Source: Actinotalea sp. Marseille-Q4924 (GTDB lineage Bacteria; Actinomycetota; Actinomycetes; Actinomycetales; Cellulomonadaceae). Taken from it: a stretch of 64,000 nt of DNA. This document shows positions 53,296 to 63,290 of the stretch, in pieces. Positions within the stretch are counted from its first letter, which is position 1, and each line of letters starts with the position of its first letter. Under the pieces are notes generated by a model. It was not told the DNA's origin, ran no database searches, and saw only the letters and a program-made list of their open reading frames with translations. The stretch is taken from NCBI RefSeq assembly GCF_916618755.1, contig NZ_CAKAKB010000003.1, positions 992,001 through 1,056,000 of the forward strand, written 5' to 3'. The translations under genes and the position numbers were made by a program.

Positions 53296-54161
53296 GTCGC
53301 CGTCGTCCGCGTCTCCATGCTCAGCTCGAGCCCGCCGTCGACCTCTCGGGTGGTCAGGGACGTGGTGACGTCCGAGAGCTCCGCGACGTCGCGGACATGG
53401 GTACCGCCGCATGGGATGTCGGTGAGGCCGGTCGGGAGCTCGCAGACCCAGGTGCGCCGCGCAGACAGCGCGTCGTCGGCTCGTTCGATCCTCACCGGAC
53501 CGCCGACGGCGACCCACCGGGCCAGCTGAGCGTTGACGCGCTCTGCGACCGCCGCCGGGTCGTCCAGGGCGCTGGTCGTGAACCCCTTGCGGCGCAGGGA
53601 CCTGCCGATGCGGTAGGTGTCGGTGGACCGAAGGGGGTGGATGCGCGAGCGCTGGATGGCCAGTGCGTCGAAGGCCGGGTTGCCGAGCGCGTCGGTGGGT
53701 GCGGCCTTGCTCCACGCCGCCGACAGTGCCGCGTCGAGCGCGAGGGCGGCGAGGTGGCAGGCGGTGTGGGCGGCGGAGAGCGCCGCCCGGTAGCCCCGGT
53801 CGACGTCGACCTGCACGTGGTCACCCACCGCGGGCGGTGGACCGTCGATGACGTGGGCGACGACGAAGGTCCACCCGTCGGCTCCCGTGCGGACGGGGAG
53901 GGCCGCGCCGAGGTGCAGCACGCCGTCGTGGATGCCGCCCGTGACGGCGTCCAGGATGAGCTGTGGGCCCTGGTCGGTGGTGAGGGTGCCTCGGTCGGCG
54001 GGCTGGTCGGGCCACGCGGTGTCGACGGGGTGACATGCCGTCGTGTCGAGGAGGACCGCCGACCGCTCGTCGGCGAGGGGTTCGACGTGCAGGACCGTTC
54101 CGGTGGACGTGGTCGCGCCGTCGGGGTACGTGACGACGGTGTCCGTCGTGGGGAGGGTCAT
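53292..54161 (-). CDS. AlaX-type alanyl-tRNA editing protein
   Basis: A 289-residue trans-editing hydrolase that deacylates mischarged Ser-tRNA(Ala) or Gly-tRNA(Ala). The zinc site HxxxH is H132/H136 ([10 protein letters not shown]), with the later CGGTH supplying Cys and His. GGTHV and the C-terminal DVAELSDV match the threonyl/alanyl-tRNA synthetase second-additional domain. The N-terminal beta-barrel contains [20 protein letters not shown]. An SD-like GAAGGGACGG precedes the ATG at 54161. Confidence 0.88.
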   Translation of the reverse strand: MTLPTTDTVVTYPDGATTSTGTVLHVEPLADERSAVLLDTTACHPVDTAWPDQPADRGTLTTDQGPQLILDAVTGGIHDGVLHLGAALPVRTGADGWTFVVAHVIDGPPPAVGDHVQVDVDRGYRAALSAAHTACHLAALALDAALSAAWSKAAPTDALGNPAFDALAIQRSRIHPLRSTDTYRIGRSLRRKGFTTSALDDPAAVAERVNAQLARWVAVGGPVRIERADDALSARRTWVCELPTGLTDIPCGGTHVRDVAELSDVTTSLTTREVDGGLELSMETRTTAT

Positions 54162-54213
54162 GCAGCCGTCCCTTCGTCGGGCTGAGGGCAGACGTCGGTG
54201 CGACGCAGGCGCG

Positions 54214-54777
54214 TCAGTCGCGCACCCACTCCTGCTCGAGGATCGCCATGGTGTGCGCGTCGGCCCAGGCGCCGTCAAGACGGAACGCCTCCCGGCGGGT
54301 TCCTTCGAGCACGAAGCCGAGCTGCTCGTAGACGTGGCGTGCTCGGGGGTTGAAGTCGAGCACCTCGAGCTCGACCCGGTGCAACCCGACCGTGCGGAAC
54401 GCATGGTCGAGCACCAGACGGAGCGCTTCCGTCCCCAGCCCGCGCCCTCGGCCAGCAGGTCCGACGAGGATCCGTACGTTGCTGCTCCGGTTCTCGGGCT
54501 GGAGCTCGTTGAGCACGACCTCACCCACGACCACCCCGCTCGACCGGTCGACGACGGCGAGGTCGAGGCGGTCCGTCTGCTCCGCCCGCGTGCCGTACCA
54601 CTGCACCAGGACGTCGGGGTCCTCGACCTCGTCGGTGTCCGAGCGGTGCGTGCTGCCGGTGAGGACGAGGACGTCGCGGTCGGAGAGGACCTGGAGCATC
54701 GCATCGGCGTCGGCGACCGTGAACGGTCGCAGCAGCACGCGGTCCCCGTGGAGGGTCGGCTGCGGGAGCGTGAACAT
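54214..54777 (-). CDS. GNAT family N-acetyltransferase (RimJ/RimL type)
   Basis: 187 residues. The N-terminus [20 protein letters not shown] is typical of RimJ/RimL-like acetyltransferases. The acetyl-CoA loop reads [20 protein letters not shown], and the C-terminal [19 protein letters not shown] closes the fold. The substrate is unknown. GGAGGG precedes the ATG at 54777. Divergent from the AAA ATPase gene. Confidence 0.88.
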   Translation of the reverse strand: MFTLPQPTLHGDRVLLRPFTVADADAMLQVLSDRDVLVLTGSTHRSDTDEVEDPDVLVQWYGTRAEQTDRLDLAVVDRSSGVVVGEVVLNELQPENRSSNVRILVGPAGRGRGLGTEALRLVLDHAFRTVGLHRVELEVLDFNPRARHVYEQLGFVLEGTRREAFRLDGAWADAHTMAILEQEWVRD

Positions 54778-54921
54778 CGGCCCTCCGAGACGTGCGGCAC
54801 GCCGGGCGCCGGATCCCGGGCCGGCGTCCGACCGCTCCATCGTACGAGGCGCCGCACGACGCCGGGCCCGCGGCCGTGCCACGACGCCCTGACAGGTCGG
54901 GCACGTGCGAGGCGCGGCCCT

Positions 54922-54927
54922 TACGCT
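54922..54927 (+). promoter_or_regulatory. -10 element TACGCT
   Basis: Six nt before the ATG at 54934; leaderless arrangement. Confidence 0.5.
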
Positions 54928-54933
54928 CGCCCC

Positions 54934-55947
54934 ATGGCTTCCCACCGCAAGCCGCTCGAGGACCTCCGTGCGACTGTGGAGCGCCTCGGCGAGCAGATCC
55001 CGCGGTCGGGACTGCGCGGCGTGGACGACCTCTTCGCCGGCCGCCCCGGCCCGGCTCGGCCGCTCTCGGCGGTGCAGGCGGAGCTCGACGGGCTCGTCGG
55101 GCTGGGCACCGTGAAGGAGCAGGTGCAGGCACTCGTCGCCTTCCTGCAGGTGCAGGCGCGCCGCAAGGCGCACGGCCTGCCCGAGGTGGCGACGTCCCAG
55201 CACCTCGTGTTCCTGGGGAACCCGGGCACGGGCAAGACGACGGTGGCGCGGCTCCTGGCCGAGATGTACCGGGCGGTCGGCCTGCTGCAGAAGGGCCACC
55301 TCGTCGAGGTCGACCGGGCGGCCCTGGTCGGGCAGTACGTCGGTGCGACCGCGCTCAAGACCGACCGGGTGATCCGCCGGGCGCTCGACGGGGTCCTCTT
55401 CATCGACGAGGCGTACTCGCTGGCTCCGGAGGGCGACGGCCGCCCGGACTTCGGACCCGAGGCGATCGAGATCCTGCTCAAGCGCATGGAGGACCACCGT
55501 CATCGCCTCGTGGTGATCGTGGCCGGCTATCCGCGGCTGATGGAGTCGTTCCTGCTCTCGAACCCCGGGCTGCGCTCCCGGTTCGCTCGTGAGCTGAGCT
55601 TCCCCGACTACTCGACGGACGAGCTGGAGGCGATCTTCGCGACCATCCTGGTCCAGCACGAGTACGCGCTGGAGCCCGGCGCCGAGGCGACGCTCCGCCG
55701 CATCCTCGAGAGCCTGCGCCACGGTGAGACCTCCGGCAACGCGCGGTTCGCCCGGACGCTGTTCGAGCAGGCGCTCAACCGCCAGGCCCTGCGGCTGATG
55801 CGGGGCGAGGAGCGGAGCGTGGACACGCTCGACCGTGCCGCCGTCACGACCCTCACCGCCGACGACCTCGCCGAGGCCGCCCGGGCGCTGGGCGAGGGGT
55901 CGGCGCCGGAGACGCAGCTGTCCCGATGGCGACGCTGGCTCGGGTGA
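54934..55947 (+). CDS. CbxX/CfxQ-type AAA ATPase
   Basis: A 337-residue AAA+ protein of the CbxX/EccA ATPase group. Walker A is GNPGTGKTT (K101), Walker B is VLFIDEAYS (D158/E159), with VIVAGYP as sensor 1 and NPGLRSRFA carrying the Arg finger. A ~60-residue N-terminal helix region is specific to this protein. Members remodel partner complexes such as Rubisco or type VII secretion substrates; neither partner is visible nearby, so the target is unknown. Confidence 0.88.
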   Translation: MASHRKPLEDLRATVERLGEQIPRSGLRGVDDLFAGRPGPARPLSAVQAELDGLVGLGTVKEQVQALVAFLQVQARRKAHGLPEVATSQHLVFLGNPGTGKTTVARLLAEMYRAVGLLQKGHLVEVDRAALVGQYVGATALKTDRVIRRALDGVLFIDEAYSLAPEGDGRPDFGPEAIEILLKRMEDHRHRLVVIVAGYPRLMESFLLSNPGLRSRFARELSFPDYSTDELEAIFATILVQHEYALEPGAEATLRRILESLRHGETSGNARFARTLFEQALNRQALRLMRGEERSVDTLDRAAVTTLTADDLAEAARALGEGSAPETQLSRWRRWLG

Positions 55948-55966
55948 CCTGCGCAGCGCCGGCACG

Positions 55967-55984
55967 GCGGCGAACCCCCGCCGC
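55967..55984. terminator. Weak convergent terminator
   Basis: GCGGCG (55967-55972) pairs with CGCCGC (55979-55984) in the 45 bp between convergent stops. The stem is short. Confidence 0.3.
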
Positions 55985-55992
55985 ACCGCGGC

Positions 55993-56649
55993 TCACAGCG
56001 GGAGGTCGTCGTCGTCCTCCCCGTCGCCTGCCCAGCCCTCGCTGAGGCGGACCCCCGCCGCTCCGGTCTCCTCCACGAGCGTGGCGAGCAGCTCGGCGGC
56101 GGTCCTCGACCTCAGCAGCGCGTACTGGTCCAGGGAGCCGAGCGGTGCGATGCCGGCGACCTGCCAGATGCGCTCCGCCGGGTCGGTGGACAGCTCGACG
56201 TCGGCCGACCAGGGCAGCTCGACGAACTCGCTGGCCCGCGCGATCGTCGTGCGCACCAGCGCCTCGGCCGCGCCCAGAGCACCGACGGCCTCGGCGTCGA
56301 GCTCCAACGGGCCCAGCTCGCGGACCTCCGCCCGCGGGAAGGGGTCCTCCTCGAGCCACCGCACGACCTCGAACCGTCCTGCTCCGGTCGCGACCAGGAC
56401 GATCAGCCCCTCGGAGATCTCCACCGACGCGATCCGCGCCACGGTGCCGACCTCGAACCGGACGTCGCCACCGCCGACCTCCCAGCCACGCTCGATGAGC
56501 ACCACGCCGAACTCCCGGTCGGCCTCGCCCAGCACCGACGCCAGCATCGCGACGTAGCGCGGCTCGAAGACGCGCAGCGGCAGCGGCATGCCGGGCAGGA
56601 GCACCGAGCCGAGCGGGAACATCGGGAGCACACGCGTCGCGGCGGACAT
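55993..56649 (-). CDS. LON substrate-binding domain protein
   Basis: 218 residues corresponding to the N-terminal domain of Lon protease without ATPase or protease. It starts LPMFPLGSVLLPGMPLPLRV and FEPRYVAML, the family hallmark, and continues with VGTVARIASVEISEGLIVLV. The C-terminus ends in a very acidic stretch (GDGEDDDDLPL). Function of the stand-alone domain is unknown. ATG at 56649; the upstream GAGGAT hexamer is a possible -10. Confidence 0.87.
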   Translation of the reverse strand: MSAATRVLPMFPLGSVLLPGMPLPLRVFEPRYVAMLASVLGEADREFGVVLIERGWEVGGGDVRFEVGTVARIASVEISEGLIVLVATGAGRFEVVRWLEEDPFPRAEVRELGPLELDAEAVGALGAAEALVRTTIARASEFVELPWSADVELSTDPAERIWQVAGIAPLGSLDQYALLRSRTAAELLATLVEETGAAGVRLSEGWAGDGEDDDDLPL

Positions 56650-56707
56650 GCCTGCGATCCTCGCGCGCCGCGGTCCGGGCCCGCGACCACCGGGCGGTGC
56701 CCGTTCC

Positions 56708-57133
56708 TCAGCCGAGACCGCGGGCGCGCCCCTCGATCGCGGGGCACCGGTCGACGACGACGAGGAGGCCGGCCTGCCGGGCGCGGACCTCGGCGGCCGG
56801 GTCCCGCACGCCGAGCTGGAGCCAGACGGCACGCGCCCCGACGGCGATCGCCTCGTCGACGACCTGCCCCGCCCGGGCGGAGTTGACGAAGACGTCCACC
56901 ACGTCGACAGGACCCGGGACGTCCGCCAGCCGGGCGTACCCCGTCGCGCCGTGCACCGTCTCGGCGCGCGGGTGGACCGGGACGATCTCGTGGCCCAGCT
57001 GCTGCACGTAGGCGGCGACCCCGTGCGCCGGCCGGGCGCGGTTCGTCGAGAGCCCGACGACGGCCCACCGCCCGGGCGTGGTCAGCACCGCGCTGATCTG
57101 CTCGTCGGTGGTGCCGTCGCCGTCCGTCCCCAT
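56708..57133 (-). CDS. CoA-binding protein (YccU-like)
   Basis: A 141-residue single Rossmann domain of the CoA_binding family. It shows WAVVGLSTNRARPAHGVAAY, EIVPVHPRAETVHG, VDVVDVFVNSARAGQVVDEA and WLQLGVRDPAAEVRARQAGL, the conserved order of YccU-type proteins. It binds CoA in known relatives, and the role is unknown. ATG at 57133. Confidence 0.9.
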   Translation of the reverse strand: MGTDGDGTTDEQISAVLTTPGRWAVVGLSTNRARPAHGVAAYVQQLGHEIVPVHPRAETVHGATGYARLADVPGPVDVVDVFVNSARAGQVVDEAIAVGARAVWLQLGVRDPAAEVRARQAGLLVVVDRCPAIEGRARGLG

Positions 57134-57198
57134 GATCCCCACACAAGCACACGGTCCCGTCGGTCCGCCCGCCGGAGGTCCCGCCCTGCCGCGCCGGC

Positions 57199-60100
57199 TC
57201 AGCCGTAGAAGACGCGCTCGACGACGGCGCGGGCCCGCCGTCCGGACCGCAGGTACTGCTCCTCCAGCTCGCCGCCCGAGCCGGGCGGCATCCCGAGCAG
57301 CCGCGCCAGCCCGGCCAGCGCGTGACGGTCGTGCGGGAGCACGTCCCCCGACGGTCCACCGGCGCGCCCCGTCCACAGGACGAGGACGTCACGCAGCTGC
57401 GAGCACAGCGTCCACGCGTCCCGCAGCGTCAGCGCGTCGTCCGTCTCGAGGAGGCCGGCGTCCTCCGCGGCGCCCAGCGCGTCGAGCGTCGAGGTCGTGC
57501 GCAGGCCCGGGACCTCGTGGCCGTGGCGGAGCTGGAGGAGCTGTGCGGTCCACTCCACGTCGCTGAGGCCGCCGCGACCGAGCTTGAGGTGGCGGGCGGG
57601 GTCCACGCCGCGCGGCAGCCGCTCCGCCTCCATCCGCGCCTTGAGCCGGCGGACCTCGCGCAGGACGCCCGGACCCGCCCCACCGGCCGGGTACCGCACC
57701 GGCTCCACCATCGTGGTGAAGCGCTCGCCGAGGTCACCGTCCCCGGCGACGGCCCGGGCACGCAGGAGCGCCTGGCTCTCCCACGGCGAGGACCACCGCT
57801 CGTAGTACTCGCCGTACGCCGCGAGGGTGCGCACGAGGGGACCGTTGCGGCCCTCGGGGCGCAGGTCGGCGTCGACCTCCAGGGCCGGCTCCGGTCCCAG
57901 CTCGCCGAGCAGCGTGCGGACCCGCATGGCGATCGACACCGCCTGCGCCTGGGCGGCAGCCGGGTCCGCGTCCGGCAGCGGGTCGTGGACGAAGAGGACG
58001 TCGGCGTCCGAGCCGTACCCCAGCTCGCGGCCCCCGAGCCGGCCCATCGCGATGACGGCGAACCGGGTGAGCATGCCGTCCGGCCCGCTGCGCGCCTCGT
58101 GCTCGGCGATGCGCAGCGCACCCGCCAGGACGACGTCGGCCGCGGCGGTCAGCGCCTCCTGCGACGCGCGCGACGTCGTGCGCCGCAGGACCTGGGCCAC
58201 GGCCGTGCGGGCCATCTCCCGGCGGCGCAGCGCGCGCAGCAGGGTCGCGGCGGCCTTCGCGTCCGAGGCGCGCGTCAGCAGGGCGTCGACCTCGGCGCCG
58301 AGCCGTTCGACACCGCGCGGCTCCAGGTCCGCGTCGGAGTCCAGCCACGTGACCGACTCCGGGGACCGGGCCAGCGCGTCGGCGGCGTACCTCGAGGTGG
58401 ACAGGACGCACGCGAGCCGGTTCGCCGCGACGCCGGAGTCGCGCAGCAGCTTGAGGTACCAGTGGGTGGTGCCGAGCTCGTCCGAGACCCGCCGGAACGC
58501 GAGCAGGCCGGCGTCCGGGTCGCTGCCCTCCGCGAACCAGCCGAGCAGGACCGGCAGGAGCTGCCGCTGGATGGCGGCCCGGCGCGAGACCCCCTCCGTC
58601 AGCGCGGCGATGTGCCGCATCGCGCCCGCGGGGTCGCGGTAGCCGATCGCCGCCAGCCGGGCGCGCGCGGCGTCGGGGGCGAGGCTGGCCTCCTCCCGCG
58701 TGAGGTGTGCCGTCGCCGGCAGCAGCGGGCGGTAGAAGAGCTCCTCGTGCAGGTCGCGCACCTCCCGCCGGACCGACCGCCAGCGCTCGACGAGCGCCTC
58801 GTGCCCGGCCGGCTCGAGGCGCATCGCGCGCGCCAGCCGTCGCAGCTCCGGCTCGGTGGACGGCATGAGGTGGGTGCGCCGCAGGCGGTGCAGCTGGATG
58901 CGGTGCTCCATCGCGCGCAGGAGCCGGTAGCACACGGCCAGGCGGGCGGCGTCCTCGCGGCCGACGTAGCCCCCGGCGGAGAGGGCCGCGACAGCCCGCA
59001 GCGTGTTGGGGCTGCGGATCGTCTCGTCCGCACGGCCGTGCACGAGCTGGAGGAGCTGCACAGTGAACTCGACGTCCCGCAGCCCGCCGACCCCGAGCTT
59101 GAGCTGACGGTCGGCCTCGGCCGCCGGGACGTTCTCCTCGACGCGCCGACGCATCGCCTGGGAGTCCTCGACGAAGTTCTCCCGCTCGACCGCCGACCAC
59201 ACCATCGGCCCCATCGCGGCGACGTACTGCTGAGCGACGTCCGCGTCGCCGGCGACGTGCCGTGCCTTGAGGAGCGCCTGGAACTCCCACGTCTTCGCCC
59301 AGCGCTCGTAGTACGCGCGGTGGCTCGCGACGGTGCGCACCAGCGGGCCCTGCCTGCCCTCCGGGCGCAGCGCCGCGTCGACCGGCCACAGGGCGGGCTC
59401 GGTGGAGGCGACGGAGCACGCGCGGGCGAGCGCGGTGGCCAGGCGCGCCCCCACCGCGACAGCCTCCGCCTCGTCGTGCCCGGGGGCGGGCTCGACCACG
59501 TAGACGACGTCGACGTCGCTGACGTAGTTGAGCTCGCGCCCGCCCGTCTTGCCCATGCCCAGGACGGCCAGCCGCGCCGCCCGGTGGTCCGGGTGCTCGG
59601 CGCGCGCGAGGGCGAGCGCCGCCTCGAGGGCGGCCGCGGCGAGGTCAGCGAGGGCGGCGGCGACACCGGGGAGCAGCGACAGCGGCTCCGCCCCGACGAG
59701 GTCGGCACCGGCGATCATCATCAGCCGGCGCCGGTACGCCCGGCGCATCGCGTCGATGCCTGCCGTGCCCGCCAGCCCGGCGACCGGGGCGCCGTCGTCG
59801 TCCCGGGCGCCGACCGCGTGCAGGAGCTCCGCGACGACGACGTCCTCGGGAGCGCCCAGCGGGTCGTCCTCCGCGAGGGCGGCCACGTCCTCGGGGTGCC
59901 GCGCGAGGTGGTCGCCCAGCGCGGTCGAGCCGCCGACGACGGCGAGCAGCCGGTCGCGCAGGGGCCCCGGCGCGGTGAGCGCCTCCCGGACGCGGCCCTC
60001 GTGCTCCGTCCCGCGGGCCGCCGTCGCCAGCCGCGTCAGCGCGAGCAGCGCGTCGTCCGGGGAGGCGACGTGGGTGAGGCCGTCGAGGAGGTGGTCCACG

Positions 60101-60225
60101 GGGCCGTCCGACGGCCCGTCCGCCGCCAGCACCGCGAGCAGGTCGGCCTCCCCGAGCAGCGTCGTCGCGCGACCCGGTTCCACGAACCCCACGCGCACGA
60201 GGCGCGCGAGCGGGCTGACCCTCAC
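57199..60225 (-). CDS. glnE: Bifunctional glutamine synthetase adenylyltransferase/deadenylase
   Basis: A 1008-residue enzyme that attaches AMP to, and removes it from, the Tyr of GSI-beta. Two nucleotidyltransferase domains are visible: LGMGKTGGRELNYVSDVDVV and IAMGRLGGRELGYGSDADVL, each with its DxD pair. The matching HLKLGRGGLSDVEWTAQLLQ and LKLGVGGLRDVEFTVQLLQL follow each. Its target is Y402 of the glnA product encoded 40 kb away in this window. The GTG overlaps the stop of the second glutamine synthetase gene (GTGA). Confidence 0.96.
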   Translation of the reverse strand: MRVSPLARLVRVGFVEPGRATTLLGEADLLAVLAADGPSDGPVDHLLDGLTHVASPDDALLALTRLATAARGTEHEGRVREALTAPGPLRDRLLAVVGGSTALGDHLARHPEDVAALAEDDPLGAPEDVVVAELLHAVGARDDDGAPVAGLAGTAGIDAMRRAYRRRLMMIAGADLVGAEPLSLLPGVAAALADLAAAALEAALALARAEHPDHRAARLAVLGMGKTGGRELNYVSDVDVVYVVEPAPGHDEAEAVAVGARLATALARACSVASTEPALWPVDAALRPEGRQGPLVRTVASHRAYYERWAKTWEFQALLKARHVAGDADVAQQYVAAMGPMVWSAVERENFVEDSQAMRRRVEENVPAAEADRQLKLGVGGLRDVEFTVQLLQLVHGRADETIRSPNTLRAVAALSAGGYVGREDAARLAVCYRLLRAMEHRIQLHRLRRTHLMPSTEPELRRLARAMRLEPAGHEALVERWRSVRREVRDLHEELFYRPLLPATAHLTREEASLAPDAARARLAAIGYRDPAGAMRHIAALTEGVSRRAAIQRQLLPVLLGWFAEGSDPDAGLLAFRRVSDELGTTHWYLKLLRDSGVAANRLACVLSTSRYAADALARSPESVTWLDSDADLEPRGVERLGAEVDALLTRASDAKAAATLLRALRRREMARTAVAQVLRRTTSRASQEALTAAADVVLAGALRIAEHEARSGPDGMLTRFAVIAMGRLGGRELGYGSDADVLFVHDPLPDADPAAAQAQAVSIAMRVRTLLGELGPEPALEVDADLRPEGRNGPLVRTLAAYGEYYERWSSPWESQALLRARAVAGDGDLGERFTTMVEPVRYPAGGAGPGVLREVRRLKARMEAERLPRGVDPARHLKLGRGGLSDVEWTAQLLQLRHGHEVPGLRTTSTLDALGAAEDAGLLETDDALTLRDAWTLCSQLRDVLVLWTGRAGGPSGDVLPHDRHALAGLARLLGMPPGSGGELEEQYLRSGRRARAVVERVFYG

Positions 60226-61559
60226 AGGACCGGGAGGTACCGCCGGAGCTCGTACGGGGTCACCTGCGCACGGTACGCCGCCCAGTCCTCCCGCTTGTTC
60301 CGCAGCACGAAGTCGAACACGTGCTCGCCCAGGGTCTCGGCGACGAGCTCGGACTTCTCCATGATCGCCAGCGCGCGGCTCAGCGACTCGGGCAGCGGCT
60401 GGATGCCCAGCGCCCGGCGCTCCGCGTCGGTGAGCTCCCAGACGTCGTCCTCGGCGCCCTCCGGCAGCTCGTAGTCCTCCTCGATGCCCTTGAGCCCGGC
60501 GGCGAGCAGCAGCGCGTACGCCAGGTACGGGTTCGTGGCGGAGTCGACGCCGCGGTACTCCACGCGCGTCGAGTTGCCCTTGCCGGGCTTGTACATCGGG
60601 ATGCGCACCAGGGCGGAGCGGTTGTTGTGGCCCCAGCAGATGTAGCTGGGCGCCTCGGCGCCACCCCACATGCGCTTGTACGAGTTGACGTACTGGTTGG
60701 TCACCGCCGTGATCTCCGCCGCGTGGTGCAGCAGGCCCGCGATGAACTTCCGCCCGATGGCCGACAGCCCCAGAGCCGCGCCCGGCTCGTGGAACGCGTT
60801 GCGGTCGCCCTCGAACAGCGACAGGTGGGTGTGCATGCCGGAGCCGGGGTGGTTCGCGAGGGGCTTGGGCATGAACGTCGCGTAGAGGTTCTGCTCCAGC
60901 GCGACCTCCTTGATGACGCCCCGGAACGTCATGATGTTGTCCGCGGTGGTGAGGGCGTCCGCGTAGCGCAGGTCGATCTCGTTCTGCCCCGGGCCGGCCT
61001 CGTGGTGGGAGAACTCCACCGAGATGCCCATGGACTCCAGGATGGTGATCGCGGCGCGGCGGAAGTCGTTCGCGGTGCCGCGGGGCACGTGGTCGAAGTA
61101 CCCGCCCTGGTCGACGGGCACGAGCGGCTTGTCGGGGTCCGCGGGGTTCTCGAAGAGGTAGAACTCGACCTCGGGGTGCGTGTAGAAGGTAAAGCCCTTC
61201 TCGCTGGCCTTGGCGAGGGTGCGCTTGAGGACGTGCCGGGAGTCCGCGAGGGAGGGCTCGCCGTCGGGCGTGTGGATGTCGCAGAACATCCGGGCCGTCC
61301 CGTGCCGCTCGCCGCGCCACGGCAGGACCTGGAACGTCGAGGGGTCGGGCTTGGCGAGCATGTCCGCCTCGTACACGCGCGTCAGGCCCTCGATCGCGCT
61401 CCCGTCGAAGCCGATGCCCTCCGCGAAGGCCGACTCCAGCTCGGCCGGCGCGACGGCGAGGGACTTGAGCGACCCCAGCACGTCGGTGAACCAGAGCCGG
61501 ATGAACCGGATGTCCCGCTCCTCGACGGTGCGGAGCACGAACTCCTGCTGCTTGTCCAT
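60222..61559 (-). CDS. glnA2: Glutamine synthetase, non-adenylylated type (GlnA2)
   Basis: A 445-residue GSI-type synthetase lacking the NLYDLPPEE adenylylation segment (the region reads YELPEGAEDD without a candidate Tyr context). Motifs include FIRLWFTDVLGSLKSLAV, EVEFYLFE, GSGMHTHLSLF and NQYVNSYKRMWGGAEAP. The same gene pair order glnE-glnA2 occurs in Mycobacterium tuberculosis. It may make glutamine or act on another amine such as polyamines, as shown for other actinobacterial GlnA-like enzymes. ATG 61559; a CAGGAT hexamer lies 6 nt upstream. Confidence 0.93.
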   Translation of the reverse strand: MDKQQEFVLRTVEERDIRFIRLWFTDVLGSLKSLAVAPAELESAFAEGIGFDGSAIEGLTRVYEADMLAKPDPSTFQVLPWRGERHGTARMFCDIHTPDGEPSLADSRHVLKRTLAKASEKGFTFYTHPEVEFYLFENPADPDKPLVPVDQGGYFDHVPRGTANDFRRAAITILESMGISVEFSHHEAGPGQNEIDLRYADALTTADNIMTFRGVIKEVALEQNLYATFMPKPLANHPGSGMHTHLSLFEGDRNAFHEPGAALGLSAIGRKFIAGLLHHAAEITAVTNQYVNSYKRMWGGAEAPSYICWGHNNRSALVRIPMYKPGKGNSTRVEYRGVDSATNPYLAYALLLAAGLKGIEEDYELPEGAEDDVWELTDAERRALGIQPLPESLSRALAIMEKSELVAETLGEHVFDFVLRNKREDWAAYRAQVTPYELRRYLPVL

Positions 61560-61627
61560 GGCGACATCCTGCCGCACCCGCATGTCGATCAGGTGAACCC
61601 TCCCGTGGCGCGGACACCCGGCGTCGT

Positions 61628-61633
61628 TAGGGT
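61628..61633 (+). promoter_or_regulatory. -10 element TAGGGT of nadE
   Basis: Seven nt before the ATG at 61641; leaderless arrangement, divergent from glnA2. Confidence 0.5.
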
Positions 61634-61640
61634 GACAGCC

Positions 61641-63290
61641 ATGGCGCCGCTGACCTTCGCCCTGGCCCAGATCGACACCCGAGTGGGGGACGTGGCCGGC
61701 AACGCCGACCGGGTCGTGGAGTGGAGCCGCACCGCCGCGGACGCTGGTGCGCGCCTCGTCCTCTTCCCGGAGATGACCCTGACGGGCTACCCCGTCGAGG
61801 ACCTCGCGCTGCGCGACTCGTTCGCCCGGGCGGCCGACCGTGCCCTGCAGGACGTGCTGCGCCGGCTCGTCGACGAGGGGCTGGGCGACCTCACCGTCGT
61901 CCTCGGCACGCTCGGCCGTACCGGGCAGGGCCGGGCGACCAACCAGGCCGTCGTCGTGCGCGGCGGGGAGGTGCTGGCCCGGTACGACAAGCACCACCTG
62001 CCGAACTACGGCGTCTTCGACGAGTACCGGATCTTCGCCGCGGGGTCGCAGCCGTGCGTCGTCGAGGTCGAGGGCCGTCGCGTGGGCGTCGTCATCTGCG
62101 AGGACATCTGGCAGGACGGCGGACCGGTCGCGCAGCTCGCCGACGAGGGCATCGACCTGCTCGCCGTGCTCAACGGCTCGCCGTACGAGGAGGGCAAGGT
62201 CCACCTGCGCGGCGAGCTCGCGCGCCGCCGGGCGCCCGAGGTCGACGCCCCGGTCGCCTACGTGAACATGGTCGGCGCCCAGGACGACCTCGTCTTCGAC
62301 GGCGGCTCGTTCGTCGTCGCGTCCGACGGCACCCCCGTCGCCGGGTCCCCCCAGTTCGTCGAGCACCTGCTCCTGTGCGACCTGCCCGACGACGGCGACC
62401 CTCGGCCCGGCGTGCTCGCGCCGCCGCTGCACCCCGACGAGGAGGTGTACTCCGCGCTCGTCACCGGCCTGCGCGGGTACGTGCGGAAGAACGGCTTCTC
62501 CTCGGTCGTGCTGGGCCTGTCCGGGGGGATCGACTCCGCGCTCGTGGCCGCCATCGCCGCCGACGCGATCGGCGGCGCGAACGTGGTGGGCATCGGGATG
62601 CCGTCGCGGCACTCGTCCGAGCACTCCAAGGACGACGCCGCGGACCTCGCCCGCCGCATCGGTGCCGACTACCGCGTCCAGCCCATCGCGCCGATGGTCG
62701 ACGCCTTCGAGAGCCAGATGGACCTGCCGGGTGTCGCCGGGGAGAACCTCCAGGCACGTGTGCGTGGCGTGATCCTCATGGGCATCTCCAACGTCGAGGG
62801 CCACCTCGTCCTCGCGACCGGCAACAAGTCCGAGCTCGCGGTCGGCTACTCGACGATCTACGGCGACGCCGTCGGGGGGTTCGCCCCCATCAAGGACGTC
62901 GACAAGTCGCGGGTGTGGCAGCTGGCCCGCTGGCGCAACGACGCGGCCACCGACGCCGGCCAGGTCCCGCCGATACCGGAGAGCTCGATCACGAAGCCGC
63001 CGTCGGCGGAGCTGTCCCCCGGCCAGGTCGACTCCGACTCGCTGCCGCCGTACGACCTGCTCGACGAGGTGCTGGACGCGTACGTCGAGCACGCGGAGGG
63101 CCGGGAGGAGCTCCTGGCCCGCGGTTTCGACGAGGCGGTCGTCGACAAGGTCCTGGCGCTCGTGGACCGCGCCGAGTGGAAGCGGCGCCAGTACCCGCCG
63201 GGTACCAAGGTCACGGCCCTGGCGTTCGGACGGGACCGTAGGCTTCCCGTGACCAGCGCCTGGCGTGAGCCGAAGGGAACCGATCGATGA
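61641..63290 (+). CDS. nadE: Glutamine-dependent NAD+ synthetase
   Basis: A 549-residue two-domain enzyme that converts deamido-NAD to NAD with glutamine as nitrogen donor. The N-terminal nitrilase-like glutaminase carries the Glu ([15 protein letters not shown]), Lys ([14 protein letters not shown]) and Cys ([12 protein letters not shown]) triad. The C-terminal synthetase has the PP-loop [15 protein letters not shown] and [20 protein letters not shown]. It is shorter than the ~680-residue mycobacterial type. It uses glutamine made by the neighbouring synthetases. The stop overlaps panB (ATGA). Confidence 0.95.
   Translation: MAPLTFALAQIDTRVGDVAGNADRVVEWSRTAADAGARLVLFPEMTLTGYPVEDLALRDSFARAADRALQDVLRRLVDEGLGDLTVVLGTLGRTGQGRATNQAVVVRGGEVLARYDKHHLPNYGVFDEYRIFAAGSQPCVVEVEGRRVGVVICEDIWQDGGPVAQLADEGIDLLAVLNGSPYEEGKVHLRGELARRRAPEVDAPVAYVNMVGAQDDLVFDGGSFVVASDGTPVAGSPQFVEHLLLCDLPDDGDPRPGVLAPPLHPDEEVYSALVTGLRGYVRKNGFSSVVLGLSGGIDSALVAAIAADAIGGANVVGIGMPSRHSSEHSKDDAADLARRIGADYRVQPIAPMVDAFESQMDLPGVAGENLQARVRGVILMGISNVEGHLVLATGNKSELAVGYSTIYGDAVGGFAPIKDVDKSRVWQLARWRNDAATDAGQVPPIPESSITKPPSAELSPGQVDSDSLPPYDLLDEVLDAYVEHAEGREELLARGFDEAVVDKVLALVDRAEWKRRQYPPGTKVTALAFGRDRRLPVTSAWREPKGTDR

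Noticed and set aside
61560-61640. GlnR box upstream of glnA2
   Set aside because: No GTnAC-N6-GAAAC pair with 11-bp spacing is present.
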